This document shows, in pieces, positions 46,096-57,221 of a DNA stretch of 64,000 nt (positions within the stretch are counted from its first letter, which is position 1; each line of letters opens with the position of its first letter). A program made the position numbers and the translations under genes. This stretch comes from Fomes fomentarius (lineage: Eukaryota; Basidiomycota; Agaricomycetes; Polyporales; Polyporaceae): the NCBI GenBank assembly GCA_022606135.1, contig JABYQN010000004.1, positions 2,976,001-3,040,000 on the forward strand. The letters are read 5' to 3'. Under the pieces are notes generated by a model. The model searched no databases. It was given only the letters and a program-made list of their open reading frames with translations, and was not told the DNA's origin.

Positions 46096-46764
46096 AATGA
46101 TATGTGAACAGTAAACAACGATGTATGACAAAGAAATCCCGCCCTAGATCAGAAGGTATGAAGAAGAGACCAAGCAGAAGAAGAGCAAGGTTGCTCACGT
46201 ACTGCTTCAAGTGAGGGATGTGAGAGGATGGAGTCGGAGGGGTGTTAACGTGAATTGCAAGGGTTGCGACTGCGGCGGAGTACCGTCGGAGTCTATATAG
46301 TAGATAAGCGAGAACTTTGTAAATACGCGATTGTGCCTCGTGACATACACTGGACCTAGCGCTGTTGAATGTAACGGAACAACCTGCAATTCAGGCCCTC
46401 TCGCAGCTACCCTTACATGTGTAAGAGCCGGTGCCACAGGCTCGTCGATCAATGCACGTATGCTTGGGTCTCCATAACGAGTAGGCATGAAGACACAGAG
46501 CTAATTCATTTCTCGAAGTAGAGGTAAGGTCGTGCTCATGTACATGCTTGAAGAACATAGATACTCAGGTGCGGTGATAGTGCGCCTACATGAGTAGCTG
46601 TGCTGCGTAAGTTCAGACGACAGAGGGGAAGTAGGCCGAACTTATCAGAACATTCATTGTTGTGGGAAGCAAGTCGGTAAACTACATACACACATACATT
46701 CGATTACGAGAGGAAGGGGGCAGAAGTGCGATGTGGCAGGGAAATAGGATACAATCCGAGATTC
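46096..46764. other. Intergenic with promoter and a weak ORF
   Basis: A minus frame with ATG at 46488 (MPTRYGDPSIRALIDEP) could be a small upstream exon or a separate peptide, but it shows no phase-matched intron into the gene at 46095. The TATA-like element is listed separately. Confidence 0.35.
46292..46304 (-). promoter_or_regulatory. TATA-like element
   Basis: The minus strand reads ATCTACTATATAG about 200 bases before the ATG at 46095; a 5' untranslated leader of that length would be needed. Confidence 0.35.
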
Positions 46765-48464
46765 TCACCATGAAAACAAATCCACCCACTCCTCATAGTC
46801 CATATGATCAGAGTCTGCAAAGTCGTCGCTCAAGTCCTCGCTAGAGCTAGAGCTGGAGCTGGAGCTGGAGCTGGAGCTGGAGCTGGAGCTGGAGCCGGGC
46901 AAGAACTCGTCACGACTAATCGGGGAATCCTCGAGGTCCAAACGCCTCTTCCTTTGATACTCCGCGACCGTCTCCCTCTCCGCATCATCCAGATCGAAAT
47001 CAGCTTCAGACGGTAATTCAAACACGTCTACGTAGACATCCTCCATGTCTTCCTCGTCAACTTCTTCGACATCCTCGTCATCGAGCTCCAGTAGCCAGGC
47101 GGGAAGGCCGGGATCAGCCAGCGGTTGGGGCCGTTCTGCAGAACCGTCCGGAGTATGGATCGGAACCAAACGGGCGGTCGTCAGATACCTTGGACCTCCC
47201 TTCAGCTTCTGCGCTACCTCAGCGTGTGCCACCCAATGTTTTATTGAAGATGGATGCGCAAACGCAGAGACAAGCCTCTTTGTCTTGAGCGCACGGAAAG
47301 CGTGTCGGATCACGGAAAAGGGTGATAGTCGGTCGCTCAAGGACCGCTCCTCCTCGTCGTAACGAATGAGCTGACCAGTGCGGGAGCGCGCGCCCCCGAG
47401 AAGCACTTGGCGGGTGCATTGCTGCGTCTTCTCAATATCAAGATCAGGCCACGCCTCCTGGGAGATCTCGTAGACGTAGGCACCGACGGGGGCAACGAGT
47501 GGTCGCAGGGCGACATTGGGAGTCCCTGGAAGGTCTTTCTCGAGGTCGCGTTGATATCCTGAAGGTGGCCCGTATATCCGACGGCGGTTGTCACGTCTAA
47601 TACCTCCGTAAGCAGGAGCATCAACATAGGGCAATCAAATAACGTACATATCCTTGCAGTTCTGGCATGCGTATGCGCGCAGACTACCCTTTGGAGGAGG
47701 CAGGCTCTTCTGGAACCCAGACCTCGCTCTTCTTTCAGCAACTTGCTCTGTAGTGATTGATGACGATGGAGGTGGGCGGGAGCAATGTAGAGGACTCGTT
47801 GCTCGACCGTTCGGTGTTGGAAGCGCGTCATGCAACGTCGGCAGCTCATCGTTCACAAAGCTGGGACTGAGACCTAACAGAAATGTGTCGTAATCGGGCT
47901 GAGAGTCATCCAGAGCGGCCATCGGGTTGGCGCTCGGCGTGTTCTGAGACCCAGGATGTTGAACAGCTGCGACGTTTTTCATCTTCAACTCCGAGACGCG
48001 GTCAATATGATGCTGTAGACATACCTTGGAAATTCTGACCCAATGCGGAGCCCTTATCTTCCGTAAATCTCTCCCATGGCTGAGGTAGACCTGTGTAGCC
48101 GACACTATTAGAGGAAATGCAAACATGGAGAAGTCGCTGAATTTAATACCGGGCATCGCTGGTGGAACAGGCTGCGGATATGCCTTTGGCTCTACATACT
48201 GTCTGAAAGCAGCAGAGATAGTCTGGTCGACTGGAGGAGGAGACGAAATCGCATGGTTAGGGAGGACGGCCGACCCACGACAGATGGCGACGGAGGGAAA
48301 TGCGTACCTGTATTGATGGCTCGTAAACGCTTCGCTTCAGAGTTCTCTCCGGTATAGTCTTGGGAGTCTTCACGCTCCCGCTTGGGGCTCAGAGATGATG
48401 CTTGCTGAAGGGGATGGGAGGTGGTTTGCGAGGGGATAGTAATAGGTACAAGGGAAATTGCCAT
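46765..48464 (-). CDS. Acidic orphan protein with KR-x-R module and poly-Ser tail
   Basis: Exons 48464-48308, 48230-48150, 48090-48025, 47966-47648 and 47596-46765 join in phase. About 490 residues. Exon 1 starts MAISLVPITIPSQ and carries SPKREREDSQDYTGENSE and then AKRLRA, close in plan to exon 1 at 28365-29854, which also starts MAIS and ends with a phase-1 intron. Exon 3 reads LPQPWERFTEDKGSAL; exon 4 ends with a CxxC (ACQNCKD). The long last exon has LEKDLPGTPNVALRPLV, FSVIRHAFRALKTKRLV, IKHWVAHAEVAQKLKGG, then acidic blocks (LELDDEDVEEVDEEDM), a poly-Ser run, and SDHMDYEEWVDLFSW. The acidic end looks like an activation or histone-binding type tail; this is inference. A donor-like GTGAGA overlaps the stop. 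Confidence 0.87.
46840..46894. repeat. GAGCTG hexanucleotide microsatellite
   Basis: About nine units of gagctg (first ones gctaga variants). It is in frame in the minus gene and encodes a run of serines between an EFLPG and an EDLSDD segment, so it can expand or contract in two-residue steps. Confidence 0.9.
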
Positions 48465-50066
48465 ATTGACGCGGGGGCGTTGGTAGTTGCGACGTTGAGC
48501 CGTTGCCAGAGCCTGAGTAGTAAGGACAATAGATGGGAGTGTGCAAAGCGGAAATGAGGCAAACTGAAGTGGCCGCGGTTGAAGGGAGAACATCGCGTGC
48601 GAGACGGCCACCAAAGCGCACTGGTCACGGGACCCCGTTTAGGACAAAGCAGCGCTCGCTTTTCCTCTTCTCTTTTCCGCTTCTCATTGATATCGTTTAC
48701 CGTAGTTGTCCTCAAAACATGGAGTACTTTTCTAGGATATAGGTGGAGCAGATAGTTGCGCAACGGGCGCAGTGTAGTAAGCTCGATGGCAGTCCCTAGT
48801 CCTACACATACAGGTCGCAAGCTTACCTCGAGCTCACGAGTCACAGACTGTTGTACCCTGAATCATAGGTGCTTATGATACTGGGCACGAGATTTCGTGG
48901 GCTTGCAAGGATGAAGAGAGATGATTAAGTGGGACCTCCAACACAAAAGGTGGCGACACAAAGCTATCGCACTAACTGCTTTCTATATAGTCAATGTCAT
49001 GCTCAGACATATGAAGCAAGTCCTGAAAATCACAACTTTCGAGAATGTCGGAACCTTGTGCTTACCTCGGCGTATTTTCACCCGAAGATTTCGTTACGAT
49101 CCTGCTGCCCCAAAAAGGTTGTAGCTCTGTGGTCTCAGCTTTAAGTACTCATTTGATGTTTGGATATGCAATATCTGCTACAACCAAGAATAAAATGGTA
49201 TAAGTGAGATGAGCCCAGTGAAGTCCGACTCGGAGTCAGTCATCTGGGCGGACTATAAAACAGGTAAAAGGTACCATTGAGTTGTCCCTCAGTATATGTC
49301 TTCTTGCAGCAGTCAAAATTTTGTCTCTGAATCTGAGCCGACCATGCTGCAATAACAGTGCGCGAGGCCAACCACAAGTCACAACTACGAGGGTCTATCA
49401 TCCGAGATGACGTAGGCGCCCGTTTAGGGCGAGGTCGACGTTACACGTGGCCGCCGCGATGTGCGAACTCCCACGCGGGCGCTGAGTGGCTGGCAATTCC
49501 CCGGGTTCACGCGAGCATCATCCGTCCTCGTCCGGTTGGCAGTTGAAGGGTGGGATCCAATTTCCAGGTATAAGTACAGAATGATACAGAGGATATGTGC
49601 GTCACTGAATGAAGCATGTACGAAGGGCAGAATATGGACAGTGTAGAAGAGGAAGATAAAAATACAACATAGGTACAGCGCGAAAAAAAGCAGGGAGGGC
49701 ATCGTACGAAAGAGACGCGGTACTAATTGTGTGATCGGGGGAGGTGGGTGTGGTAGAGCCCATTACTGGCGCAAGATGAACGGCAGAGCAAAAAACAAGA
49801 TGTGCAGGAGAAGACGCGATGGGCGAGTCAGCGTGGGACAACAAGACGCAGATCTACAGAGAAAGCGATATGTGTGGTGAGATAGCGATATATGCAAGAT
49901 GTCTTCACCAAGCAGCGTTCGTAAGATCTACGCATGTGTCCAAGTGGATCGTGTCCTCTGTTCACAGAAACAACTGCAAGATAAGAATGGGGGTTCCGGA
50001 TAACACGGGTACTTCCTCGGATCCACCGGGAGGTGATGTGTTTTGTAGAGGGGGCGTGGTGCAGGT
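48465..50066. other. Long intergenic region
   Basis: 1.6 kb without a supported gene. The first 400 bases are the promoter of the gene at 48464. Frames at 48389-48844, 49424-49702 and 49602-49844 lack splice links. The DNA is AT-richer than in the genes. Nothing else is seen. Confidence 0.42.
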
Positions 50067-51084
50067 TCAGTCTGATGGGTGTAAGGGTAGGAGTCGCGAA
50101 AAGAAGGCACGTTCATGGATTGTACGAAGCGCATGTAACGAGCCATGGTCGAGTCTTGAAACGCCATAGCTGATCATCGTCTCCGACCTTAGAACGAAGC
50201 GACAATCGGGGAATGGAGAATCGTCCGATCCGGCCGCGTCGCAAACACGATTGACACTATTGAGCGCATCATGCCGGTGAGTCGAAGTGAGCCAAGACGT
50301 GGATGGAGACGAGACGACTCACGCCCAGGCAAAGCGCACTTTCCTAAGGAGGTAGCTAAGAGGAACCATCGTTGGACGACTTCGCAATGGCACATCGTCG
50401 AGGGGCTGATTGGCTCCTCCAGATCTCCGTCGAGCGGCCGGCAGGCCCTGTGTACGAGTGCTCTCCCACTCATCTAAACCCCCCTCTTCCATGTCCGCAA
50501 GGTACTTCATGACCATTCTGATCTCTGCTTCTCGAGCGTCATCATATAGCCAGGGGGATCGAGCACGATCTGCTGCTATAATTTCTCAGTATCAGTGGTC
50601 GTATAGGTATGGAGAAAGCGCTAGTTTACCAGTGTCGCTCGTATGGACCGTCGACTGTAGATCCGCTTGATCGTCGCTCTCGGAGCTCGGACCTCCGTGA
50701 TGAGTCTCGGAAGTCTCGGAAGGAATGCTTGGAATACGTGATTCGTTAGGGGACAGTGTTGGCAGATGCGTGGGATGAAATTCATCGGCGGTGGGTAGGT
50801 TCAGCTGATCGGGAGGCCGACGGCACTCGATGTGGTCGCCAATGTCAGACTTGTGCAGCGCTGCTGTGGTGTTTGTGGTTGGGGCGTCGTCTACTGACAA
50901 TAGGTGTTAAGAATGGTCAATGTAGATACGAAATGAAGGATGGTTACCAACCTGGGGACATCAATAGGGTAGGGTTTTGATAGTCAGATGAAGCCGTACA
51001 GTCATTGCTATTTCGGTCCTCCTTCGTGACGGCGACGCCAGTTGCTGTGCGATCTGTCAGCGGAACAGGAGCGGGGATTCCCAT
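50067..51084 (-). CDS. Orphan family member, split-alanine C-terminal exon (copy 4)
   Basis: Four exons: 51084-50952, 50893-50630, 50575-50323, 50256-50067, with 58-, 54- and 66-base introns in phase. About 280 residues. The start MGIPAPVPLTDRTATG leads into Ser/Thr/Pro-rich, probably disordered sequence. Exon 3 begins AADRARSPWLYDDAREAE and has RMVMKYLADMEEGGLDEW and LSYLLRKVRFAWA. The last intron splits an Ala codon (GC|T), and the last exon reads VNRVCDAAGSDDSPFPDC, then RFVLRSETMISYGVSRLD and a Leu/His-rich end. The order PWxYxx, helix, split Ala, (I/V)N motif matches 44868-46095 and, less closely, 23916 and 33426. The C-terminal half is the most divergent of the four. Confidence 0.86.
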
Positions 51085-52017
51085 GATTCTGGGAAACGCG
51101 ATTGGAGAAAAGAGCGATTGAGGCGTGTAAGAGGCGAGTATGGATGGAGTCTAGGGGCGCAACCTCTCCGGAGAGCAAGAAACACTGCTGAACGTAGGCG
51201 AGGTTGGGAGCAAAGAACCTCAAGCGCCAATGTCGATGGCCACTTGATTACGTTCGAGCGGAGCTTATTTCGGAGCTTAGTAATCATTCGCTGTCACGGG
51301 CGCTATACCCCACTCAAGAGCGCACAGATCCCATGAGCACTGAGGTACATCGCTGTGGTAGAGCACCCGTTCGTTTATGTATATCTGTTAAGCGGTCTAT
51401 ATAGCGTTCTATATACTCTTACTGGATAGGCGCTAATGAGTCACAGTGTCACATTCTCTCGAGTGGTTGTTTGCCCTTGCTTGCCAAGAGCTTCTGATTC
51501 AAACATGACCAAAGCGCAATTTTCACTGAAACCGTACATTTGTGTTCACCTAGACCGTACCAAGCCATGTACCTCTCAAAGTGGCGTTACTGCCCACTAA
51601 AACCCTCTATACTAGAAGAGCTCGTCCTGACACCACCTCATAAGTACTGGCTGTATTACTACAGGCCGAGCTGCTTACTCCTGATCATCAGGATGACCAT
51701 GATTACGTTCTGATTCACTACTGTAGATGAGTGGGACCAGTATGTATGAAAACGCAATGGATAGCGTAACGACGAGAGCATCGCGAGAGCGAAGTAGAGA
51801 TACACAAAGATAAACTATCTACAGATACAGCACTGGGGTAGCATCGCGAAGAGACCGAATAGGGGAGGGTGGGCCATGAGATCGACAGTATCGCGTCATA
51901 AGTGTTCTTAAGTAGCTTCATCACGATCATCATCATCCGGGCCTCCATACGACGATGACCCTACCACATGCTTTCATGAAAGGCATAACCATCAAGTCAT
52001 CACAAAGGAACGATTCC
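51085..52017. other. Intergenic, promoter side of 50067-51084
   Basis: No gene. A double TATA-like stretch (ctatatagcgttctatata) at 51398-51416 lies about 310 bases before the ATG at 51084 on the minus strand. A plus/minus frame pair at 51118-51404 is not splice-supported. Confidence 0.4.
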
Positions 52018-53032
52018 CTATGTCGACGCAAGAGCGCGGTGTCGCGCGAGCATTCTCGCCGCCGCCTTGCTATAGTCTTCGACACGCCGAGGGAATGTTT
52101 GGCCCGCTCTCCATACGACGCGCCGGCGGGAAGTCCCGATCGATGGAGGAGGGGCGAAGTTGCACGTCGAGAGACGGGGGATCGTAACATGACCCCGCCG
52201 GAGATCGGCCTGCAGATCAAGGAGGAACTCGATGCTGTGCTCGTCAACGAAGTCCAGCTCGGGCGACTCGACGCCGAGTTCGTAGATCCGGGACAGAAGC
52301 GTGCGCTTCAAGTGGGTGCGCCATAACGAGACGGCCACGCGGCCTTTCTTCCCTGCAAAATTACGAGGAAGGTGGTGGATTTTGAGGAGATGATGTTGAC
52401 GAACGAACGAGCGGAGAAATTCCTCCTCCTCCTCATCGTCGTTCGATCCCAGATTCTCAACGGAGGCTGAGGAAGAGAAGTACTCCTCGGCCATCGCCGT
52501 GAGGTCGATGGTCATCTGCGAGAGCGGCGATGGACCGGGAGCTTCCCAAAGACGTCGATTGAGCTTCAATGGATGCTTCCGCTTTGCCTCCAACCGTACT
52601 GGAGTCCGCGGGAGCGGAATCCGGGAACGATCCTCTGCGATGTCGGCTGCAGGGAGCCAGGACGCGATGTCGTTCTGACTAACAGGGATGGAAGGGGAAG
52701 CAATCGAACCTGGACCCGCAGTATCCGCGATACATGATGGTGCGATGTCAACGTCCGATTCCTCGTCCGGATTGATGAATGGGTTGATGTCGTCCTCGAG
52801 AAGATCTGGAGGCGGAAAGGCAGCGTTAGCTTCGGGGTCATGAACTCAATGATGATGCCCAGCGCTCACTATGCTTCCCGTGGTTCTGTGGTAGAGCAGT
52901 AGCACGATCTCCAGAGCGGGGAATATCTACGATAGGCACAAATTTAGACCGTTGTGCTCATCTGGCGCGTTCAGACCACACAGCGCACGGACCATTCTCG
53001 CGTGCGCCACTACGGCCCTTGCGTTTGCCCAT
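52018..53032 (-). CDS. Unknown acidic-to-basic protein; start region ambiguous
   Basis: The main exon, 52805-52018, is secure: LLEDDINPFINPDEESDVD at its start, then AKRKHPLKLNRRLWEAPG, MTIDLTAMAEEYFSSSAS, an acidic EEEEEFLRSFVRQHHLL, KRTLLSRIYELGVESPEL, and a basic end (YSKAAARMLARHRALAS). An upstream exon ending at 52870 (KFVPIVDIPRSGDRA) joins it in phase. Before that, an ATG at 53032 gives MGKRKGRSGARENGPC, but in the unspliced frame an in-frame TGA near 52960 cuts it off. A 57-base intron from GTAGTGG to GATGAG removes the stop and keeps frame, although its acceptor is poor. So either that intron is real or the copy carries a nonsense mutation. Confidence 0.75.
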
Positions 53033-53877
53033 CGCGCTATTCCTCGTAGACAGAGGATCGTTCTCTGGACGCGTAGAAATCCTATCTGACGTGTCCAACG
53101 TCTTTGCAAAGAAGACTGTGGTAAAGATCATCGGCTCGTATGAAATCCAATTGCACCACGGAGAAGCCAAGATGCATCCCCACCTGTGGCGCTCTCTCCA
53201 GCCGGGGTCATCGAGAGTGAAGCATCATAGCAGTTTTCATGTCGTCCCATAGCAGCATAGCAAGTAGAGGTGAGGGGCATACGGCCTATGGTGGTCATCC
53301 TGTTGTCAGAGATGCAAGAACGGTGGCAGTGGTTAGCACCCGGTTCGTTGATCGTAAAAAAATTCACACGGCTTCAAAACTGTCGTGCAGAAGACGGAGA
53401 GCATACCTGATGACTTAGAGCGTCAGTTTGGGACGTTATGGCATGCAGCCCCCGAAGGGTGCGAGGGGTATATGGGGAAGAAGCAAAGATCAAATTGACG
53501 CTGAGTCCACGATGGGGCCGTGTGGCGGCTGGCATCACGTGATAGCCGAGCTTTTGCAAGCGACGGTCCGCGGACATTATTGTTTTCTCCAGGTTCCCCG
53601 AGCGACCACTCTTCACGTTTCTGCTGAGTGCAAGTCCGTCAAAGCGATTGCAACGATGAGAATACGGAGAGCGGAAGCAGGGATGTCAGATGGCGAGGTC
53701 TCGATTCAGGCTCGGCGCGGAGACGCTGCCCATACCCAGCACCCTTGCGTGAAGATCGCTTGCAGCAGATGTAGTCTGTGATATTGTTTCGCAGTGCTCG
53801 AAGATACGTAGCGCTACATGTTATATGATACTGTACAATGCTTCAAGCGCAAGCGTCAATAAATTCCTGAAAAAGCA
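53033..53877. other. Intergenic region
   Basis: No gene supported. A plus frame at 53428-53781 starts with ATG but lacks splice links and protein-like composition in its second half. Confidence 0.4.
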
Positions 53878-55505
53878 CTAGATCTCCTCCAACGTCATGT
53901 CTCCTCGCACGCGCTTCCAGTGATCTTCTCCTAACGACGTGTCTCTTGTGCGAACGACCGCATTCCCTGTGGAGCTGAGACTTACAGCGGTGTCCAGGAC
54001 GCCGTAGTCGCCGTAAAGAACACAGGTGATGTATGGTTTCCAATACCGCAGCAAGTCAAACGCGACCTCGTCGAAGAGTTGGCTGACAATGTCCGAATCC
54101 CTTGGATCTAGAAGCGTTCCCCATGCGTCTTCCTCGAGAACCCAGGCGACGGTCAGTGGCGTTCTCCTGTCAAGCTTGAGTGACCTATCGCGCTTCTGCT
54201 GCCACTGGATTGGCTGCGGAAGCATGTCAGGCTGCAATAGCGCATTCAAAACGACGTCAGCCATGCGTTCTATTAGAGATAACAGGAGAAGGTGCTACGA
54301 AACGAACCTCGAACATGTGCACTTGAACGTACGCCAGGCGCGGGAAGCGCGTGAGTATGTCCTGCGTGGACCACACCACCCGCGGCGAATTCAGGTCTGG
54401 CAGCCGCTCTAACACCCCAAGCCGCAAGCTCACGAGCTGGGCTCCGAAAAGAGAAGCGATCGTTTCGAGTGTCTGCGGGACGTGGATTTGGACGTGGAGG
54501 TGCGTGAGAGTGGTGGAGCGTTCGAACCGCAGTAGGGTGGGCAGTCCGCATGAGAGCTTGCACAGTGCTGGTAGCGCGTTCGCCCGCCCGAAGATATTGG
54601 CCCCGACATCATGGTCCGTGATGGAGAGGTCTTCGAGCGTAGTATGTCCTTGAATGAAGTTGAGGATTTCCGGCGCGTTCACTACGCCTGTGGAGAAGAC
54701 GCGGAGGTGCGGGAGATGTACGGTAACAAGACCGGCGAAGAGCTGGGACGAGTCCTCGGTCTTGTCGCTTGCGACGTGGAGGGTGAAGCTGCGTAGATTT
54801 GGCAGGGATTTCACCGTCTTGACAAGGTCTGTCGTGACCCAGCGAGTTGTCCCTGCTACTATCAGTTGGCGAACCGCGAGGGCAATGCAGGGCGATCGCC
54901 TGATAAGTCTGAAGAGCGTGTGCATTGCCTCCTGGCAGTCCAGTCGGACGACTCCGTACTTCTCGACAAGCGCTGCATGTCGCTGACTAGCATCTCGAGC
55001 GACCCCTTGCATTCCCTTGCATACACGGGCGAGTGCGTGAATGTCGTATCCGTCGTCGAGAAAGTTGAAGACATCGAGCCACAGCTCGAAGGGCAGCTTC
55101 AAGTCCGCGAACGCAGGTGCAGCAGGAGGTGTGCGAGGCGATTCGTATGCCGCTATTCGATTCATGTTAGCTCTGTTCACTGTATTCGGAAACACAATAG
55201 ATGCAGACTCACATTCGAACTCAGTAGGCGTTCTGAACCACGCCGGTGCCAACTGAGCATCTTGCCCGATGTTGACGACGATTGGAGACATCCCTAGCAT
55301 CTCCCACTGCACTGTAACGCAATCTCCATGAGCAATCGCTGCGTCACTCGATGCCATAAACTCAATAGACACCTTTCTCATGCGAGCCGAGACGAGACGT
55401 ACGCACTGCGCCGACCTTCTTCGCAACCGCCCGCCCGTGCACGCTCCTCCGCGACTTCCCTGAACCAGGCGATAAAGCCAGCATGCTCCTGAAAAGTTGC
55501 GACAT
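53878..55505 (-). CDS. F-box/leucine-rich protein Y
   Basis: Exon 1 (55505-55403, start MSQLFRSMLALSPGSGK) joins exon 2 (55338-55213, IAHGDCVTVQWEMLGMSP) and exon 3 (from 55152) in phase. Exon 3 begins with a short Pro stretch, then the F-box LKLPFELWLDVFNFLDDG and LARVCKGMQGVARDA, and leucine-rich repeats (LPNLRSFTLHVAS, HLPHLRVFSTGV, HTTLEDLSITDHDV, LVSLRLGVLERLPDL). The last exon (54264-53878) ends VRGDMTLEEI. F-box/LRR proteins bind Skp1 and present substrates to the SCF ubiquitin ligase. The junction near 54300 fits only a 34-base intron (GTTTCG...TAATAG) in phase, so that joint is uncertain. Paralog of 20139-21349: both have the same order of LRRs and a similar WKPY end. Confidence 0.8.
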
Positions 55506-56395
55506 CCTCCCGCCCAGGTAATCGAAGGAAATTGTAATAAAGGAAGGAAGGGAAGGAATAAAGATAGTGGAATAGTCACGACGACGCGGTCGTATGGGAG
55601 AGGGGAAGAGGGAGAGGGGGAAAGAAGATGAAGCCTTGCTTCCAGCGCGTTGCGGGGTACTTACTATGAATGCGTAGTGCTTGTATAGCCCATTGTCGAT
55701 GGCATCCGGCACTTGACAGGTTCTGGGTGTCTATTGTCTACAGCGGATTGCATGGATGTGGGAGAACTGTGTCATCTGTCAAGAAGCCTGCCTACGTAAC
55801 CGAGTGCCGCAGACGGAAGCCTGTGATGCTGGCCAGATAAGACAATTGAGTTTGATGAGCGGCGTCTAGTGGTGAGAGCATTGTAGCATCCCTATCGCTA
55901 TGAACTTAAATTGCAAGGGTATCCTCGAGTTCGAGTATGTACCACGTTGGCTTTCAACGAGGTCAGAGCAGCAGTCACTAGATTAGGAGAATGACTAACG
56001 ACGATATGGACGGTTACCATACTTGAGCACCGCCATGGGTGCCCTGGCATTACTATCAAAGCCACACACGCCTGTAAACCTTTCACGGCGTCAGCGCCAC
56101 GACGAGTGGTCTAGAATGGAGGACGTGCACGTACCTGATGCGTGAGCCATGGCCACTCTTCACGCGCCCGTCAACATAAGGATTGTTGCCTTGAGCGTAC
56201 GACGGCAGTTCATCCCTACGTGTGTCGAGTATCAATATGCCCATGCAAGATGTGGGACTTACACAGTACAGGGCGGGAATAGAACGACTTTAGCCTCGAC
56301 GCTCAGACATATGCTACAGAATGCAATCAGTGAGTATGAGGGAGTTTGATTGACGGCAGACGGAACCTACCTCGATTCTCGAACATAGCCAGACG
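55506..56395. other. Intergenic region
   Basis: Promoter side of the F-box gene. A plus ATG at 56149 opens a 66-codon frame that could precede the exon at 56396, but the phases do not agree with its best frame. Confidence 0.35.
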
Positions 56396-56646
56396 GCGCC
56401 AGCAAGACACCTGTACCGCCCAAGCACCGCCTCTCCATTCACATACGTGGTCGGATGCCATCGTCAAGCCAACGTGCAAGTCAAGATGGTTGGCAGTGGA
56501 CGCTGAACGGCACACGAACCGTCGTTGCTCCGGTACTGTATGCAACGAGGGAAGATCCGTATAGGCTGTTGATCAAAGAGTTTATGGCCTCAAATAACAA
56601 GGTCAAACGCCAGTACTACGGAGCGCCTAGGATGACAGAAGAGTAA
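56396..56646 (+). CDS. Candidate last exon of an orphan gene
   Basis: After an acceptor (CATAG) at 56395 one plus frame is clearly protein-like: PDGASKTPVPPKHRLSIH, GWQWTLNGTRTVVAPVLY, DPYRLLIKEFMASNNK, RQYYGAPRMTEE, stop at 56646. A 58-base intron upstream (GTGAGTATG...CATAG) is good, but the exon before it could not be placed in the same phase with an ATG. A second frame starting at ATG 56149 splices in phase and stops at 56564; its protein looks less natural. Strand and exon are fairly likely, the model is not. Confidence 0.36.
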
Positions 56647-57221
56647 TCGTGAGCGTTTTGAGCATTTTGAGCTTGAGCTTGAGCGTACAAAAGCGACACA
56701 CCAAGCATCAGCAAACGCGGCAATAGGCCGCTTCTGCTGCTGTCGCATTCGGAAGTCCACACGCATGTTCGTGCGCGCGCCATAGAGGCCAAGTTTAAGG
56801 TGCCGGCACGCAGCAAAGCCGCGAGATCCGCGCCTCCATGTCGTGCCACACGCTGAGACAGGGCGTACCTTCTTCCTCTGATTCACACCGGCACATGTGT
56901 TGTGCGATGGAGGCGCTGCCGTATGTCCCACACAGAGCACAGGCATCCCGCTGTACCGGAGCCGAGCCTGGAGAAGCGCCTCAGGGTCTTCGACCGCGAT
57001 TGTACCCCTATGCAGCGACGTCATCACAACCCAGTAAAACAACACAGACAATGAGTCTTCTATCTGGGGTGCGAGTGTTTACCCAGCGGTGCAAGGCGTG
57101 CCCGGCGCCGACCTGCGGGCTAAGGTTGAGTAGGGCACCGAGTCGGGCAAATGAACACAAGGAGGGGGTTGTCGAAGAGACGGAGCGCCGTGGCAGCCAA
57201 TCTGCCACTGCCAAATCATAC

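Noticed and set aside
49928..50167. 79-codon minus ORF starting MAFQDSTMARY
   Set aside because: It overlaps, in another frame, the last exon of the gene 50067-51084, which is joined by a phase-matched intron and looks more protein-like.
56590..57021. Minus ORF of about 143 codons starting MTSLHRGT
   Set aside because: It overlaps the better plus-strand exon at 56396-56646, its end is a short tandem gagctt repeat, and no splice sites support it.
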